DNA from: Cricetomys ansorgei
Lineage: Eukaryota; Chordata; Mammalia; Rodentia; Nesomyidae
DNA: 64,000 bases
Direction: 5' to 3'
NCBI GenBank assembly: GCA_026225945.1
Contig: JAMJFZ010001797.1
Coordinates: forward strand, 1,669,501 to 1,733,500
Shown: positions 36,056 to 47,605 of the stretch, piece after piece
Numbering within the stretch: position 1 is the stretch's first letter
Layout: each line of letters opens with the position of its first letter
Notes under the pieces: generated by a model
What the model was told of the DNA's origin: nothing
The model's database searches: none
What the model saw: the letters and a program-made list of their open reading frames with translations, nothing else
Position numbers and translations under genes: made by a program

Positions 36056-36104
36056 TACTTACAATGTTTTTATTGTTGCTGATGTGAAATGTAAATCCCA
36101 GCGG

Positions 36105-36215
36105 GACATGCCGGGCATGCCTGTAATGCCAGCACTTAGGACTTTTGAGGCATGACCTCAAGGTTAAGGCCAGCCTGGGCTGCACAGGGAGACCATGTCT
36201 CGAAGAAAACAAAGC
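36105..36215 (+). mobile_element. B1-related SINE, plus strand
   Basis: CGGGCATGCCTGTAATGCC, CAGCACTTAGGAC, AGGCCAGCCTGGGCTGCAC and GAGACCATGTCTCG mark a diverged B1. Confidence 0.8.
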
Positions 36216-36754
36216 AAACATAAATACTTTACAATGACACAGAGAGACTGTGGAATGTTATTTACTGGATCTCAGTGTGGCCTTCCTCCTGTCAGGTGAC
36301 ATCTTGCCTTTAACAGACCATAATCCGCGGAAGACAGGGACTGGAGACACTCTGGCGTCCGCACACAGGGAGAGGTACACTGTTCTCCTGAGGGCGTGGG
36401 GTTTAGGCCCATCAGAATGAACATAAGAGGGCTGGTATAATTGATACAAGGAAGCCACGGTTGTTCTGCAAAGGCTGGGCTTGGGGTGGTGGGGAACCCA
36501 AAGCCTGGCCCCTGAAGGTCCATGGCTACGGTCTTCCCAGTGGGATGCCGTCACAAGCTTTGAGGTCAGGCTTGCACCCCCCACAGTGAGCCCTTCTGTG
36601 CAAATGCCCGGAAACACTTTACTTTTTGATTTTTAATTCACTTTATTCTTTTCATATGTGTGTAGTGCGTGTGCACGTGTGTCGGCATGTCTGTGTGAGT
36701 GCTGTGTACGTGTGTGTGGTCACCTGAGGCTGACACGAGCGTTGTGCTAATTTA

Positions 36755-36912
36755 GGTTTTTGTCAACTTGACCCAATCTAGAGTCATCTGGGGAAAAGGA
36801 ACCTCAGTTGAGAAAATGCCTCTGTCAGCAACGGAGTGTGACAAAAACCCTTTCCTCCCCAAGCTGCTTTTTGCCACCATGTTTATCACGGTAACAGAAA
36901 GCAAAGACAGGT
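36755..36912 (-). repeat. Rodent dispersed repeat, reverse, internally deleted
   Basis: Left end TTTTTGTCAACTTGACCC, TCTGGGGAAAAGGAACCTC and right end TTTCCTCCCCAAGCTGC then TTTATCACGGTAACAG are present, but the middle part of the family is missing. Confidence 0.75.
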
Positions 36913-38737
36913 GTCTTCTCTAGTCACTCCCAGCTTACTCCCTGAGGCAGAGACTCTGGGTTGAACTCAGTTTGCAGATAGCAGCATGTAGATGGAAATA
37001 TTATATCTCAAGGGGGTTCAGTAAAGAACAGAAGGACCATTCTCCAAGATGCAAGGCTGACACTCTGGGAAAATTGTCCTGCCTCTGATGGGCTGAACCC
37101 CGAGCACATGGTCCTCGGGAATTTTATTGAGGAAACGCACTGCCCACCGATACAAAGGTCTTAACTGCTAAATGAATAGAACCTCCACAGTACACCAACC
37201 CCCAACCTCTAGCTGGCCAACTTGATGTCATTTTATGGGCGAAGTCAATACCCTGGGCAAGGTACTCTTGTCCAGTGCTTAGGCTGAGGGAGGAGACCAT
37301 AAAAAGTTCCTCCATTGGCAATAATACAATCAAATGCTTTCAACATTAAGATCTCAGTGGGCAAGGTAGAATTTGAACAATTGCTCCATCCCTGGGTGTT
37401 GGGTGGATGATTACTGGTTCTCCAAACTAGCATTATTTCTGCATTCAAGAAAGCTGCAGTCCATCCACACCCAGAAAGCTGGTTCTAACAGCTAAGGAAC
37501 CTAACAGCTGCTGACAGATACAGCAGCTCCTGCTCACAGATACATATCACTGCGCAGAAGTGCATGTAACTTCAGAATATTTGAGAATAAGTTTAAATAC
37601 AGCTACCACTACACCTACACTACGCCACTAGCTATCCAGCTCTGCGGATCCTCTCTCTCCGCCTACTGAGTCGGGGAATTACAAGCAGGCTGCCCTCCCA
37701 TCCAACATTTCTGGGGGTCCTGAGGGCCTGAACGCCATTCCTCACGTCTGCCACTTCCACAGCAAGAGCTTTATCCATTAAGTCATCTCCCATTGGGAAC
37801 CCACTGTGTAGTGATGGCTGCTACCCATCTGCCATCTCTGGCCCGTGCATCAAGTCCACTTACCAGTGGAGTTCCTGGAGCCCAGAGAAATAACAGCAGT
37901 GTCAGAGCCCCACAGGAGGCCTGTCATTTCCTGAAGATGTAGGGGATTGAGCTTCTCGTTCTAATGAGCAGGAATCACGCAGGCTATGCCCAGGCTCCTG
38001 ACTGAGTCGCTCTCTCAGGCAGCCGTGGGGACACACAAGGTGACCCTATGTTCATCCATGGTGCAGGTGACAGCCAGGACCATGATGCACAGTGCGTAAG
38101 CACACCACATCTGGTTGTGCCTCTATGATGTCATAGCCAGGAGGTTCTCCTGACCAACTGTAACAGCCTCAGTTTACCCATTTATAATGGTGACGAGACA
38201 CTCCCTCTCTAGGGTAATAATGAAAATAAATAAACAAGCAAAAAGAAGAAGACTCAGAACGATGCGAGGTACATAATGAAAATGAAAGGCAGGTAGTTTC
38301 CTGCCCGATTCTGTAACAGTTAAAAGCAGGCACGTGCTCTCCCCCTTAACCTCAGCCGGGCAGCTGATCCCCGTCTCCCCAAGCTCCCAGAGGACTCAGC
38401 CCTGAGCTCCTGCAAGGGCATTCTAAGATAGCCTTATATCGCAAAGCACAGATTTTAATGCTGTTCCCTCGGGCCTGCAGAAATGCCCAGGGTCCCGATC
38501 CCACGGCAGCCGCACCTCAGGCTCTTCTTCGTCTATTCTCTTTATCCAGCTGTTGTTAACAGCTGGAGAAGCAGAGCCCCAGGCTTCCTCTCACTCTGCA
38601 TGCTGTTGCTAAAACTGCTTATTATTTTGCCTCAGTCCATTTTATTACAGGAAATATATACTTGTGTAATATCAGAGGGAGATGTAAGCCTCCTCCAGGC
38701 TGAAGAGCACCAGCAGATCCGGGACAAGATGAGTTTT

Positions 38738-38739
<2 letters not shown>

Positions 38740-38797
<58 letters not shown>
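38740..38797. repeat. TA microsatellite, 29 units
   Basis: Pure AT/TA run of 58 bp that ends 44 bases before the acceptor of exon 6, so it overlaps the zone where a branch point is expected or lies just upstream. Confidence 0.97.
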
Positions 38798-38800
<3 letters not shown>

Positions 38801-38841
38801 AGATAGAATGGCTTTGTGCTCATTTGATCTTTTCTTTCTAG

Positions 38842-38947
38842 AAAACCAACAGACATACTGAGAGGCCACGTGGCTCCTGTGATCTACATACATGTATCTT
38901 CTAAAGAAAACAAAGTGTTTTCCATGTCTGCTGACAACACTGTCAAG
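38842..38947 (+). CDS. Wdr49: WD40 gene exon 6 of window (106 nt)
   Basis: It completes Gly and then encodes 35 residues starting KPTDILRGHVAPVIYIH and ending FSMSADNTVK. This is a canonical WD40 unit with the GH dipeptide at its start and the SADNTVK turn before IWD in the next exon. The donor AAG|GTCTGT is weak after position +2. A 58-bp TA tract ends 44 nt upstream of the acceptor. It ends in phase 0 and joins to IWDLE. Confidence 0.92.
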
Positions 38948-39224
38948 GTCTGTCCTCGGGTTGTGATGTGTGCTCCCCTTAGTTGGGGTTTATTCATCAG
39001 TTCGTTTATTTATTTATTAAACAGCTCTCCCACTGTAGCCCAGAATGGCCTGGAACTCCCACAATCCTCTTGCTTCAGCCTCTCGAGCAATTTGCTTGTC
39101 TCTGTCTTAGGCATTGTGGGAGACAGAAGCTCGTGCAGGGTTTAGATGTGTGCATTTGCTCTGGGAGGGGTGTGTGTGTATGTGTATGCATGTGCATGTC
39201 TATGTATAACTCTGCGTGTGTCTC

Positions 39225-39306
39225 TGAGAATATGTGTGTGTGTGTACTTTTATATGTATTTTCTCTGTGTGTGTGTGTGAGAGAGAGAGAAAGAGAGAGA
39301 GAGAGA
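39225..39306. repeat. TG then GA microsatellite
   Basis: GTGTGT segments pass into a GAGAGA run at about 39279-39306. Confidence 0.9.
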
Positions 39307-39752
39307 ATCTGTGTACATGTACACAAGCAGTTGATGGCTATAGAACTCTCCGTGACTGGTGCTTGGGTGGTGTGTAGCCCTTCCAGCACATGGGCCCCTG
39401 CCTGCTCGCTCCCCGGATAGTCCCTGTCCTATGTGTCTAGAGGATAAAGAAGTGGAGCTGGTAATTCTGTCCTTTGCCACCAGTGGCTAGCTCTTATTTT
39501 ACAATACACATCGAGCACACGCCTTCCTGAAATGTTATCCGTGGACCTCGGAGCCCAAACATTTCTGACCTGGGTGGAGGCAGTGACCTCACGGTTTGGC
39601 TTTGTTTGCCTTCATACACTGAACATCCTGTCTACGTCTAAGACTTGGTTATCCCGTGGCCTTGGTAGTGTGCTGCTTTTCTTTTTTTTTAAATAACAGT
39701 CTGACTAGCTCCCTCCCTCTGTCATTATGCTCGCTTCTTGGGAGATCCTGTT

Positions 39753-39771
39753 GAAAGAAAGAAAGAATGAA

Positions 39772-39803
<32 letters not shown>

Positions 39804-39917
39804 GGAGGAAGGAAGAAAGGAAGGAAGGAAGGAAAGAAGGGAGAGAGGGAGGGAGGGAGAGAGAGAGGGAGGGAGGGAAGGAAGGAGAGAGAGACGGAGG
39901 GAGGGAAGGAGGGAAGG
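39753..39917. repeat. 165-bp purine-only tract (GAAA/GGAA/GGGA)
   Basis: Nearly pure G/A on the + strand with GAAA, GAGA, GGAA and GGGA units. Two short exceptions (ATGA and ACGG). Mirror-symmetric purine tracts of this type can form triplex DNA. Confidence 0.95.
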
Positions 39918-39944
39918 GCTTCACTACCTTGGGTTGGACATTAG

Positions 39945-40900
39945 TTTCTAAGAAAGTTCAAGAAACAAAAGAAAACAAATTAGGCTTTGTCAAAATTAGA
40001 AACATCGATGTATCATAGGTCATCGTTTATACAAGAAATAGACAATTACGTGATGGAAGGGATATTGCAAACTGTATGTCTGATCAGGAACTTGCATGGA
40101 GAATGTAAAGAAATTTTAGTGCTTAGTAAGAAAAATACTAATAGCCAATTGGAACAGGGGCAAAAGATTTTAGTAGACACTTCCTCAAAAATGGCCGGTA
40201 ATGGCATACAGTACCCAACATCGTAATCCTGGGGAAATGAGAACCAAAACCACACCACAGTAAGATACTACTCCACACTCACTAGGACGGCTAAATTAAA
40301 AAAAAAAAACAAAAAAACATAGTAGCAGATGCTGATAAAAATGAGAAGACATTGGAACCCCTTCAGATTGTTATTTTTAAAATAACAATGTCCTTTTTTG
40401 GAAATCATTTTATCGGTTCTTGAGTGTTAAATAGTTAACATGTGAGCCTAACCCTAACCCCCTGGGATATGCCCAAGAAAACCAAGTCAATGCATATAGC
40501 AGATTATTTATCATAGTTAAAATGTGGGTGAAACTCAAGTGTCCATCAGCTAGTGGATAGTTTTTAAAAACCGTAGTGTATGTGAGCAGCGGACCAGGGT
40601 TCAGCACGAAAAGGTATGAAACGCTGTCCTACATTATAACGTGAGCAAACCTTAGAGGCACCATGTCGGGTGACAGTTCCAAAAAGCCACAGAGTGTCTT
40701 GCTTCTTCCATTTGTATGACTCTAGAAGAAAGAGTCAGAAGTGTTTTAACCAGGGACTGATGCGTGGACAGAATACAGAATGGTTGCCAGTGGGCGTGGG
40801 GTCTCAAGGGTCTGCTGGGACACCCTCATGTTAGGTAGTGGTGACGGCTGTGCCACTCCACGGCTGGGCTGAAGCCCACTGAATTGAACATGTTAAGAAT
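39945..40900 (+). mobile_element. Old L1 (L1M-type) 3' end, plus strand
   Basis: The order matches the end of L1 ORF2 and its 3' UTR: GAACAGGGGCAAAAGATTTT, AGTAGACACTTCC, GAGAACCAAAACCACACC, AAGATACTACTCCACACTCA and GACGGCTAAATTAAAA. The frame is broken by many substitutions. The A-rich continuation resumes after the B1 at 41057. Confidence 0.75.
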
Positions 40901-40910
40901 GTGAATTGTT

Positions 40911-41056
40911 GTCGGTCGGTGGTGGCGCATGCCTTTGATCCCTGCACTCGGGAGGCAGAGGCAGGTGGATCTCTGTGAGTTCAAGGCCAGCCTGGTCTAC
41001 AGAGTGAGTTCCAGGACAGCCAGGGTTACAACAGAGAAAACTTGTCTCAAAAAAAG
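40911..41056 (+). mobile_element. B1 SINE, plus strand, GTTACAACAGAG variant
   Basis: GGTGGCGCATGCCTTTGATC, GGGAGGCAGAGGCAGGTGG, GCCAGCCTGGTCTACAGAG and CCAGGGTTACAACAGAG, ending in a short A-rich tail. It is inserted near the 3' end of the old L1. Confidence 0.93.
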
Positions 41057-41261
41057 TTATAATGTAAGTTATATTTTGATAAAACAAGGGAGTGAGGCAA
41101 GAGAGGGCTCAAAGGTGACACCAAGACTTGGAATCTAAGCCAAAATCGGAGGCGGGGAATACGGCACATGAGACTGAGAGACCAGGAGCACAGCTGCAGA
41201 TGTGTCGGGCAGAATCAAGTGAGCTTGTGGGGTGGGGGGTGAGCTCAGTGGGAGGTGGGGG

Positions 41262-41650
41262 GGGCAGTGGTGTAGAATCAGGTACTGTTAGCATCTTAGA
41301 TCAGGGAGAGGGGGCAGTGGTGTAGAATCAGGTACCGTTAGCATCTTAGATCAGGAGGCTAGTGGTATAGAATCAGGTACCATTAGTATCTTAGATCAGG
41401 GAGGGGGGCTAGTAGTATAGAATCAGGTACCATTAGCACCTTAGATCAGGGGAAGGGGGGCTAGTAGTATAGAATCAGGTACCATTAGCATCTTAGATCA
41501 GGGGAAGGGGGGCTAGTAGTATAGAATCAGGTATCATTAGCATCTTAGATCAGGGGAAGGGGGGCAGTGGTATAGAATCAGGTACCATTAGCATCTTAGA
41601 TCAGGGGGAGGGGGCAGTGGTATAGAATCAGGTACCGTTAGCATCTTAGA
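41262..41650. repeat. Minisatellite, 8 units of about 50-56 bp
   Basis: Each unit carries TAGAATCAGGTACC, TTAGCATCTTAGATCAGG and a G-rich spacer (GGGGAAGGGGGGC) of variable length. Units differ by single bases and by spacer length, so period length varies. Confidence 0.95.
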
Positions 41651-44600
41651 ATCTTAAACTTTGGACTGCTTAAGATGGCAAAAAGAGTAGGAGTGAGCAG
41701 AGGAGGGAAAGAGTCTTCCTGTGTGCCAGGCCTGCGATGTGCTGAGCCTTGTCTCTGCTTGGATCCAGGATGGCTCCTGTTCTGGGCATGAGATCCACCC
41801 TGCAGTGGGGTAAGGGTGGTCCTACGCAGCTAGACATGGAAGGCACAGCCAGCGGAAGCTGGGGCCCATACGCAGGCAGTTCTGTCCTCTGAGCAAACCT
41901 GATTAAAATGGTGAGATTTATGATCTCCACTGTTTGATTTATTTTGAAAATCAAATTCATCTGAAGGCTCCATCCAAAGTCACCATGAAGAGAGAACTCC
42001 GAGTTTTTAATGAGCTTTCTTTTTCCCCTTTGAAACTTGCGGCTCTCAGATAATCATAATTTTGAATGTGGGGACATGTCTCCCATCCTATTTTCTTTCC
42101 CCATTGCCTCTCCATTTTCTTCCAATCTCAACTCATGATTACAAGATTAGTGTCTTGCCTGTGATGATTCATGCATATTGAATAGCTTCCCGATGTGTAT
42201 TTAAAATATATTGAAATCCCATCTTGGAAATATGGTGTGTAAGTTATTTCAGACTGCACTATTCCGATCCAATCCCAACAACTAATCAACTGGGAGCCAA
42301 ACAGCTCGATGTCTAGCATGCCTGAGCAGATAGTCTTCATTCTTTGAATTAGTTTTCAGCCCAAATATTTTATGCCTCCAAATCATGGGGACACACAAAC
42401 ATTTCAGGAGGCTGCTGGCTTCCGGCTCTCTCTAACGGGGAGTAAAGTGACAGACTCGGATTGCCTTTTTCACTTGGTATTCTCTGTAAATGTAACGTTG
42501 CAAGCCACAAACGGGCCTGCCTTTTGTCAACCGGAATTAAAATGCAGGGAAGACAGCGTGGTGTGCTACCTAGCATAACGTGGGCACCTCTCTTAAGCAG
42601 ACTCCACGTTTTGACAAGGTTAAGGCAATGGATTTATTTCTGTTCCTTTCCCGAGCACCGGTGGTTCTAGGAGTGAGTGCTCCCATTCAAGGCTGGCATC
42701 TCTCCAGTCATGGGTCCCACCCTGCCTTAGGTCCTAAGAGCCCTCATCATCCAATGCCAGGAGGGAAGTAGAGGGGACTGCTGCCCTCACAAGCACCTCT
42801 TCTCACGGTCCCTTCTGATTCACAACCGCGATGGGTATATGGGAAGTGGCACGTGCCTTGGTCAGGGACCCTCTTCCCAGCCACAGTTCTGCGAACAGAC
42901 TTGGGAGAGGGCCACAGAATGTTTAGGAGATGACCCTGGGTTTAAACTCAGAAACTACAAGGCCAATGACTTTGGGTGAATCACTCACTCAGTCCTTCTG
43001 AATTGACTTCATTCTGTAGAGACTAACTCCTTTCCAAGATGGGAGAAAGACCCACCTTGTAGAGTGATTGTCCTTGTTAAAAGGCCGTGCACACACTGGG
43101 CTCACAGCACAGTGGTTTTACTGGGTGCGACTCCCCAGAGACACGGGGGAAATTCAATAGGGTGAGTGCCGGACAGCTTGATGGCCACAGGAATAAGGTC
43201 ACTGGGTAACCTGGTGAACACCTGGGTTCAAAACTGGGCCTCTCTGCCCAAGCGTCTCATATCTGCTCCTTGGCAGATGTTGACCTCCTCATGACCCCCC
43301 CACTGCGGAAAGTTGCTCCCCTGTGTTTGCAGTGCTGTTTTGAGTTGAGGAACTTGATGCCAACTTGATGATTCAGTCTAAACTTCTCTGTAACAAGTGT
43401 CTCCCTACGACCCCTTCATGGGTCTTCATTCAGCACCCACTCATCTGAGCTGAGGTGGCTTTTCCCAGACTCCAGAATTTCCTGTTTCCACTGGGGAACC
43501 TTACACATCGGTACACTTCCCGGTGCTCTAACAAAATACCTGAGACAAACCAATTTACAAAAGAGCCCAGGTTTGTTTAGTGCGTAGTTCTAAGGCTATG
43601 AAATCCAAGAGCATGACATTAGCATCTAACTGGGGTCTTCTACACGGTCAGGCAAGGCGAATGTGCTAGCTTAGGTCTCGCTTCCTCTTTGTCTGTCAAT
43701 ACATTTTTAGGTGCTCCGGGTGGAGCCCATGGGCTTGCACATGCTAGGCAGGAATTCCATCACCAAACTATACCCCAGTCACTAACTCCATCCATCATGG
43801 GGGCCCTATCCTTACGACCTCATCAATTCCCAATTGCCTACCTTTAGATTCCATTCACATATGAATTTGGAGGTTGAGTTCACAATAGAGACTTCAAATA
43901 CAGCACCTCATGTCAGGAAGTGAGAAGAAACCAGTGAGTTTAGGGTTCCCACTGACGGGCAGAGGGCTGATAATGGTCGTGAAGGTTACCTTTCCACCCA
44001 GCAAAAAATGAGCGTGCTCCAATGGAGTGGTAGCAGGGAAAGGAGAGAGGCTGTCCCTTGAGCAAGCCACCCTTGGAGCTTCCCTTCCGTAGGGAATCCT
44101 CATGGGGTCCCACGCTGACCTCACAGCGGGCTCAGATCCACACAGATCCAGGGATGGGCTAGAACTTCCATAGCCAGTTTGCTAACGGCTCTGAGAACAA
44201 CTGGAAAAAAATAAGCAGAGTATAAATTCAAAGGATTAGGGTGCAGCTTGAGAGGCATCTGAGCCAAGAAGGCAACTCGCTGCCCAAGCTCCTGAGCTCA
44301 CTCTTCTTAGATCTTCCTGTCTTGGCTCCTTCTTAGCCTGTAACTTCAGAACTTGGCATCGGTGGCTAGCATCTGCCTCCTGAAGTTGGCGTAAGCGGGC
44401 ACTACTTTGCCAGGCTGTGCTACAGTTTGGTTCAACGACCTGGGTGTGAGAGGCTTGGTCTCCAGCACAGAACTATTGGGAAGTGGTGGAATCTCTAAGA
44501 AGCAGGCCGTGGGGAGCTCTTCATGTTGTTGGGAGCCTGGTCTGGAACGGACAGTGGGACCTTATGCCACCATGTTCTTTTGCTACCGGGCCATGGGGTG

Positions 44601-46012
44601 AGCAGTTCTGTGTGCCTTCCCCCTCTCCCATGCCCCTGCCGGGAGATGCTGCTTTGCCACAGGCCTAAAAGCAACAAGGCCACCAAGACTATAGATAGGA
44701 CTCTCTGGAACTGTGAGCCAAAACAGACCTCCCTTCTCTCTACGCTTAGTTTGGAAGTGTCCACAGTAGTGACAGAGAGCTGACTTGCATGGATTGCCAT
44801 AACAAAATACCAGAGACGGAGTGGGTTAAATAACAGAAATGTACCAGCTACATGTTCTGAGGCTAGAAGCCCAAGAGCAAGGCGTCAGGCGGGTTGGGTC
44901 CTCTGGACGGCTGTGACTGTGGGTCGGACCCAGGCGCCTGCCTACCTCCTGGAAGTCTTCTGGAAATCCTGGTATTCTCCGCCATCACCTTCCCACCGTG
45001 TCCTCTCTATCTCTCCCCTTCTTGCAAAGCCACGCCTCGTGCTGGACTAGGTCTACCCTGCTCCAGGATGACCTCATCTCCGATACTTGTATCTCAACAA
45101 CCCCAGTTCCAAATTGAGCCCCAGCCCGAGGTACTGGGGTGATTTGCCCTTGAAGTGAAGGAATGGCGGGTTCACGTCAGCTCACAGGGCGGCCACTGCC
45201 TCGCTGATGCTCGCGGTCTCCCCAGTTTTGTGCTTGGCCCAGCTGCTCTTTTCATCCACTGCCGCTCTCGCCAGCTCCCAGTCAGAACGCAGGAGCCGCA
45301 GCATGATTCACAAGCATAGCAAGTGATTGACAGTGATATTCTAATCGTGTTATACCATTTCTGTATTTTACCCACTTCTCCACGCTGTGCTTTTTAATTA
45401 ATTTGCTAAACTTCTCTAAGCAACACTATAAAGTAGGCTGTATTATTTGTGTCTGTTTTATAGACAGTGCTGAGGGGAAGCGATATTAGGAGCTTGTGTG
45501 AGGCTACCTGGCTTTAGGTGGAACCACCCAGATTCCAGTCCCGGTAGATGGGCTCTGGGCCATCGTGACCCCAAACAACAGCCACACAGGAGTCTGCCCC
45601 GTGTGTCCTCCAGACATCTGCCCATGACTGGCTGGTGGTCTTAAGAACTGGGAATAGGTCTGATTATCGAGGTACCACAAATCAGATTCATGCTATCGGT
45701 TCCCTCATGGAAGCTGGGGCCGGGGAGAAGGGGGTGGCTGGTCATTTCCTTGTGGGGGGCATAGAGCCCAGAGACTCACGGTCACAGTTGTCCCCTCTCT
45801 TTGATCACCTTTTCACACTCTGTGGTTGAGGGGGGATCGGGGATGTAGGTCTTGCTGTCTTCATCACAATGATGAAGAATTTTGACTTTTTGCATTTTGA
45901 CTTTTGGCGGATGTGGGCACAGGGCAGAGCTTACATGTGGTCAAATCGAGCCAGACTCCACCCCAGACAACAGCTGTGAAAACGCTGTAACCGTGCAAAA
46001 TGTGTGGCACAC

Positions 46013-46080
46013 ACAGGTCTTAGAGTCCGAGGCCAGCCTGGGCTATGTAGGGAGATGCTATGTAAAGAAAGAAGGAAGAA
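46013..46080 (+). mobile_element. B1 right-half fragment just upstream of exon 7
   Basis: CTTAGAGTCCGAGGCCAGC and TGGGCTATGTAGGGAGATG followed by an AAGAAAGAAGGAAG tail. It ends only about 33 bases before the exon 7 acceptor. Confidence 0.7.
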
Positions 46081-46112
46081 AATCTTATTAATTTCCCCCA
46101 TTTTCTCCACAG

Positions 46113-46264
46113 ATCTGGGATCTGGAAACCCATAGCTGCTGCTTTACAGCCTCTTCCAAAGCCAGTGGCATCAAGGGAGAACTCCCAGCCTGCCTCTACC
46201 TCCCTGGACCTAGAGCTCTGTGTGTGGCCTCGGACACTCTGGCTTTCCTTCACCTGAAAGCGGG
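46113..46264 (+). CDS. Wdr49: WD40 gene exon 7 of window (152 nt)
   Basis: The acceptor TTCTCCACAG is strong; the donor is GG|GTAGGG. Fifty codons begin IWDLETHSCCFTASSKAS, which supplies the WD dipeptide of the blade begun in exon 6. They continue to LPACLYLPGPRALCVAS and LAFLHLKA. Two bases of a Gly codon are left over (phase 2) and are completed in exon 8. Confidence 0.92.
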
Positions 46265-47250
46265 GTAGGGGCTTTCCGTCCTCTGAGATTCGTGGGCTCA
46301 GTGCTCTAGCGGGTTTTAAAGAGTCCCAGTGTCGCGGACAATACTCAGTGCTCTCTCTACCACTCGGGTCGAACGCTCTGAAACTGCACCCCTGGCCCTC
46401 AAGCCTTCAGTTTATATCTGATGAGGCTCTTTTAACATTCCCTCCACACTGGAGTAACCTGCACTGTCCAGAAGGGACTCCCTCCTTGGGCCTTTCCCAC
46501 CCACCAGCCTTACTCCTACAGGACATGGAGATTCATTATACGGGAGCAGAAGCCAGATCCAAAGGGAGAAGCTGAATAGACAGAGATCTGGGGGTACGGG
46601 GTTCCCACTTTGCTGTTGCCTCTGCCATGTCCCATGCCTCAGACTCCCTATCCACAAAGCAAGCGAGCCACACAGCGCGGCACATGACCAAGTAGTAAGA
46701 TGGGGCTGGAATGGGGACTCTTGAGTGAATTCCCTTCTGTGGAATTCCTCCAGTGCCTGGAGCTGCAATGCCTTGAGAGCAGAGTCTCCCGGATTCCTCT
46801 GCATGCAAATATATGCTAGTTTCCAAGGCACCCCCACACCCCAGCTAGAGCATCATTGTCTCCTTGGCAAAGCTCTAGTGACCTAGCTTCCAGCTTCCCT
46901 CCCACCTCTACCTTGCCTGAGCTGAAGCTGCCTGGCCTGATGCACTCAGAGGGACCACCGCACATTGCTATCAGTTGGCTCCAGGTACCTCACCTGTCTC
47001 TGTCCTGCCTGAGCCGAAGCTTGCTAGTCTTACAGTAAGGTCAGGTATATGGAGGTTATCTGGTTCAACCCTTTGTAGATGAGTCATTAGGATCCAGGAG
47101 CAGGGAAAGGATTGCCTTGGCGCATGGGAGCCAGGAGCAAAAACCAGATACCCTGCCTCTAGGAAGAGGCAGCCTTCTGGCTTCTCTCTGTACCCACACC
47201 CCTGCTGAAATGACTCAAAGGGGAGAGGAAACCTCACGTTAAAAAGCAAC

Positions 47251-47410
47251 AAGGCTGAGCGTGGTGGCACTCACCTTTAATCCCAGCATTCAGGAGGCAG
47301 AGGCAGGCGGATCCCTCTGAGCTTGAGGGCCAGCTTGGTCTACTTAGAACAAGTTCCAGGACAGCCAGGGTTACAACAGAGAACCCCTGTCTTGGAAAAA
47401 ACAAAAAACA
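47251..47410 (+). mobile_element. B1 SINE, plus strand, GTTACAACAGAG variant
   Basis: GAGCGTGGTGGCACTCACC, ATCCCAGCATTCAGGAGGC, GTTCCAGGACAGCCAGG then GTTACAACAGAG and an A-rich tail with CAA units. Confidence 0.93.
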
Positions 47411-47440
47411 ACAACAAAAACCCCCAAACAAACACGGAGG

Positions 47441-47605
47441 CTGGAGAGATGGCTCAGCCGTCAAGAGTACTGACAGCTCTTCCAGAGGGTCTAAGTTCGA
47501 TTCCCAGACCCCACACTGCAGCTCACAACCGTCTGTAACTCCAGTTCCAGCGGATCTCACACCCTCACACCAATGCACAGAAAATAAAATAAATAATTTA
47601 AAAAC
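47441..47605 (+). mobile_element. B2-like SINE, plus strand
   Basis: GGCTGGAGAGATGGCTCAGC head, CTAAGTTCGATTCCCAGACC, and an AATAAAATAAATAATTT tail. Confidence 0.92.

Larger units (their letters stand above)
35676..38841 (+). other. Intron 5 (3.2 kb)
   Basis: It holds a B2 (35839), a B1 relative (36105), a reverse dispersed-repeat remnant (36755) and a TA tract 44 nt before the acceptor. 37000-38700 shows no other named element; many GCTAT/ACACTACGC-type short unique sequences only. Confidence 0.7.
38948..46112 (+). other. Intron 6 (7.2 kb)
   Basis: It holds a degenerate reverse B1 near 39005-39115, TG/GA tracts at 39160-39306, a purine tract at 39753, an old L1 3' end (39945 onward) with a B1 in it, and a minisatellite (41262). 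41700-43480 has no recognised repeat or exon. 43500-45150 resembles old dispersed repeats (TAACAAAATACCAGAGACGG at 44800) that I cannot name. Confidence 0.65.

Noticed and set aside
41262..41650. Possible CRISPR-like array
   Set aside because: The units repeat fully, including the spacers, in a mammalian intron; it is a minisatellite.
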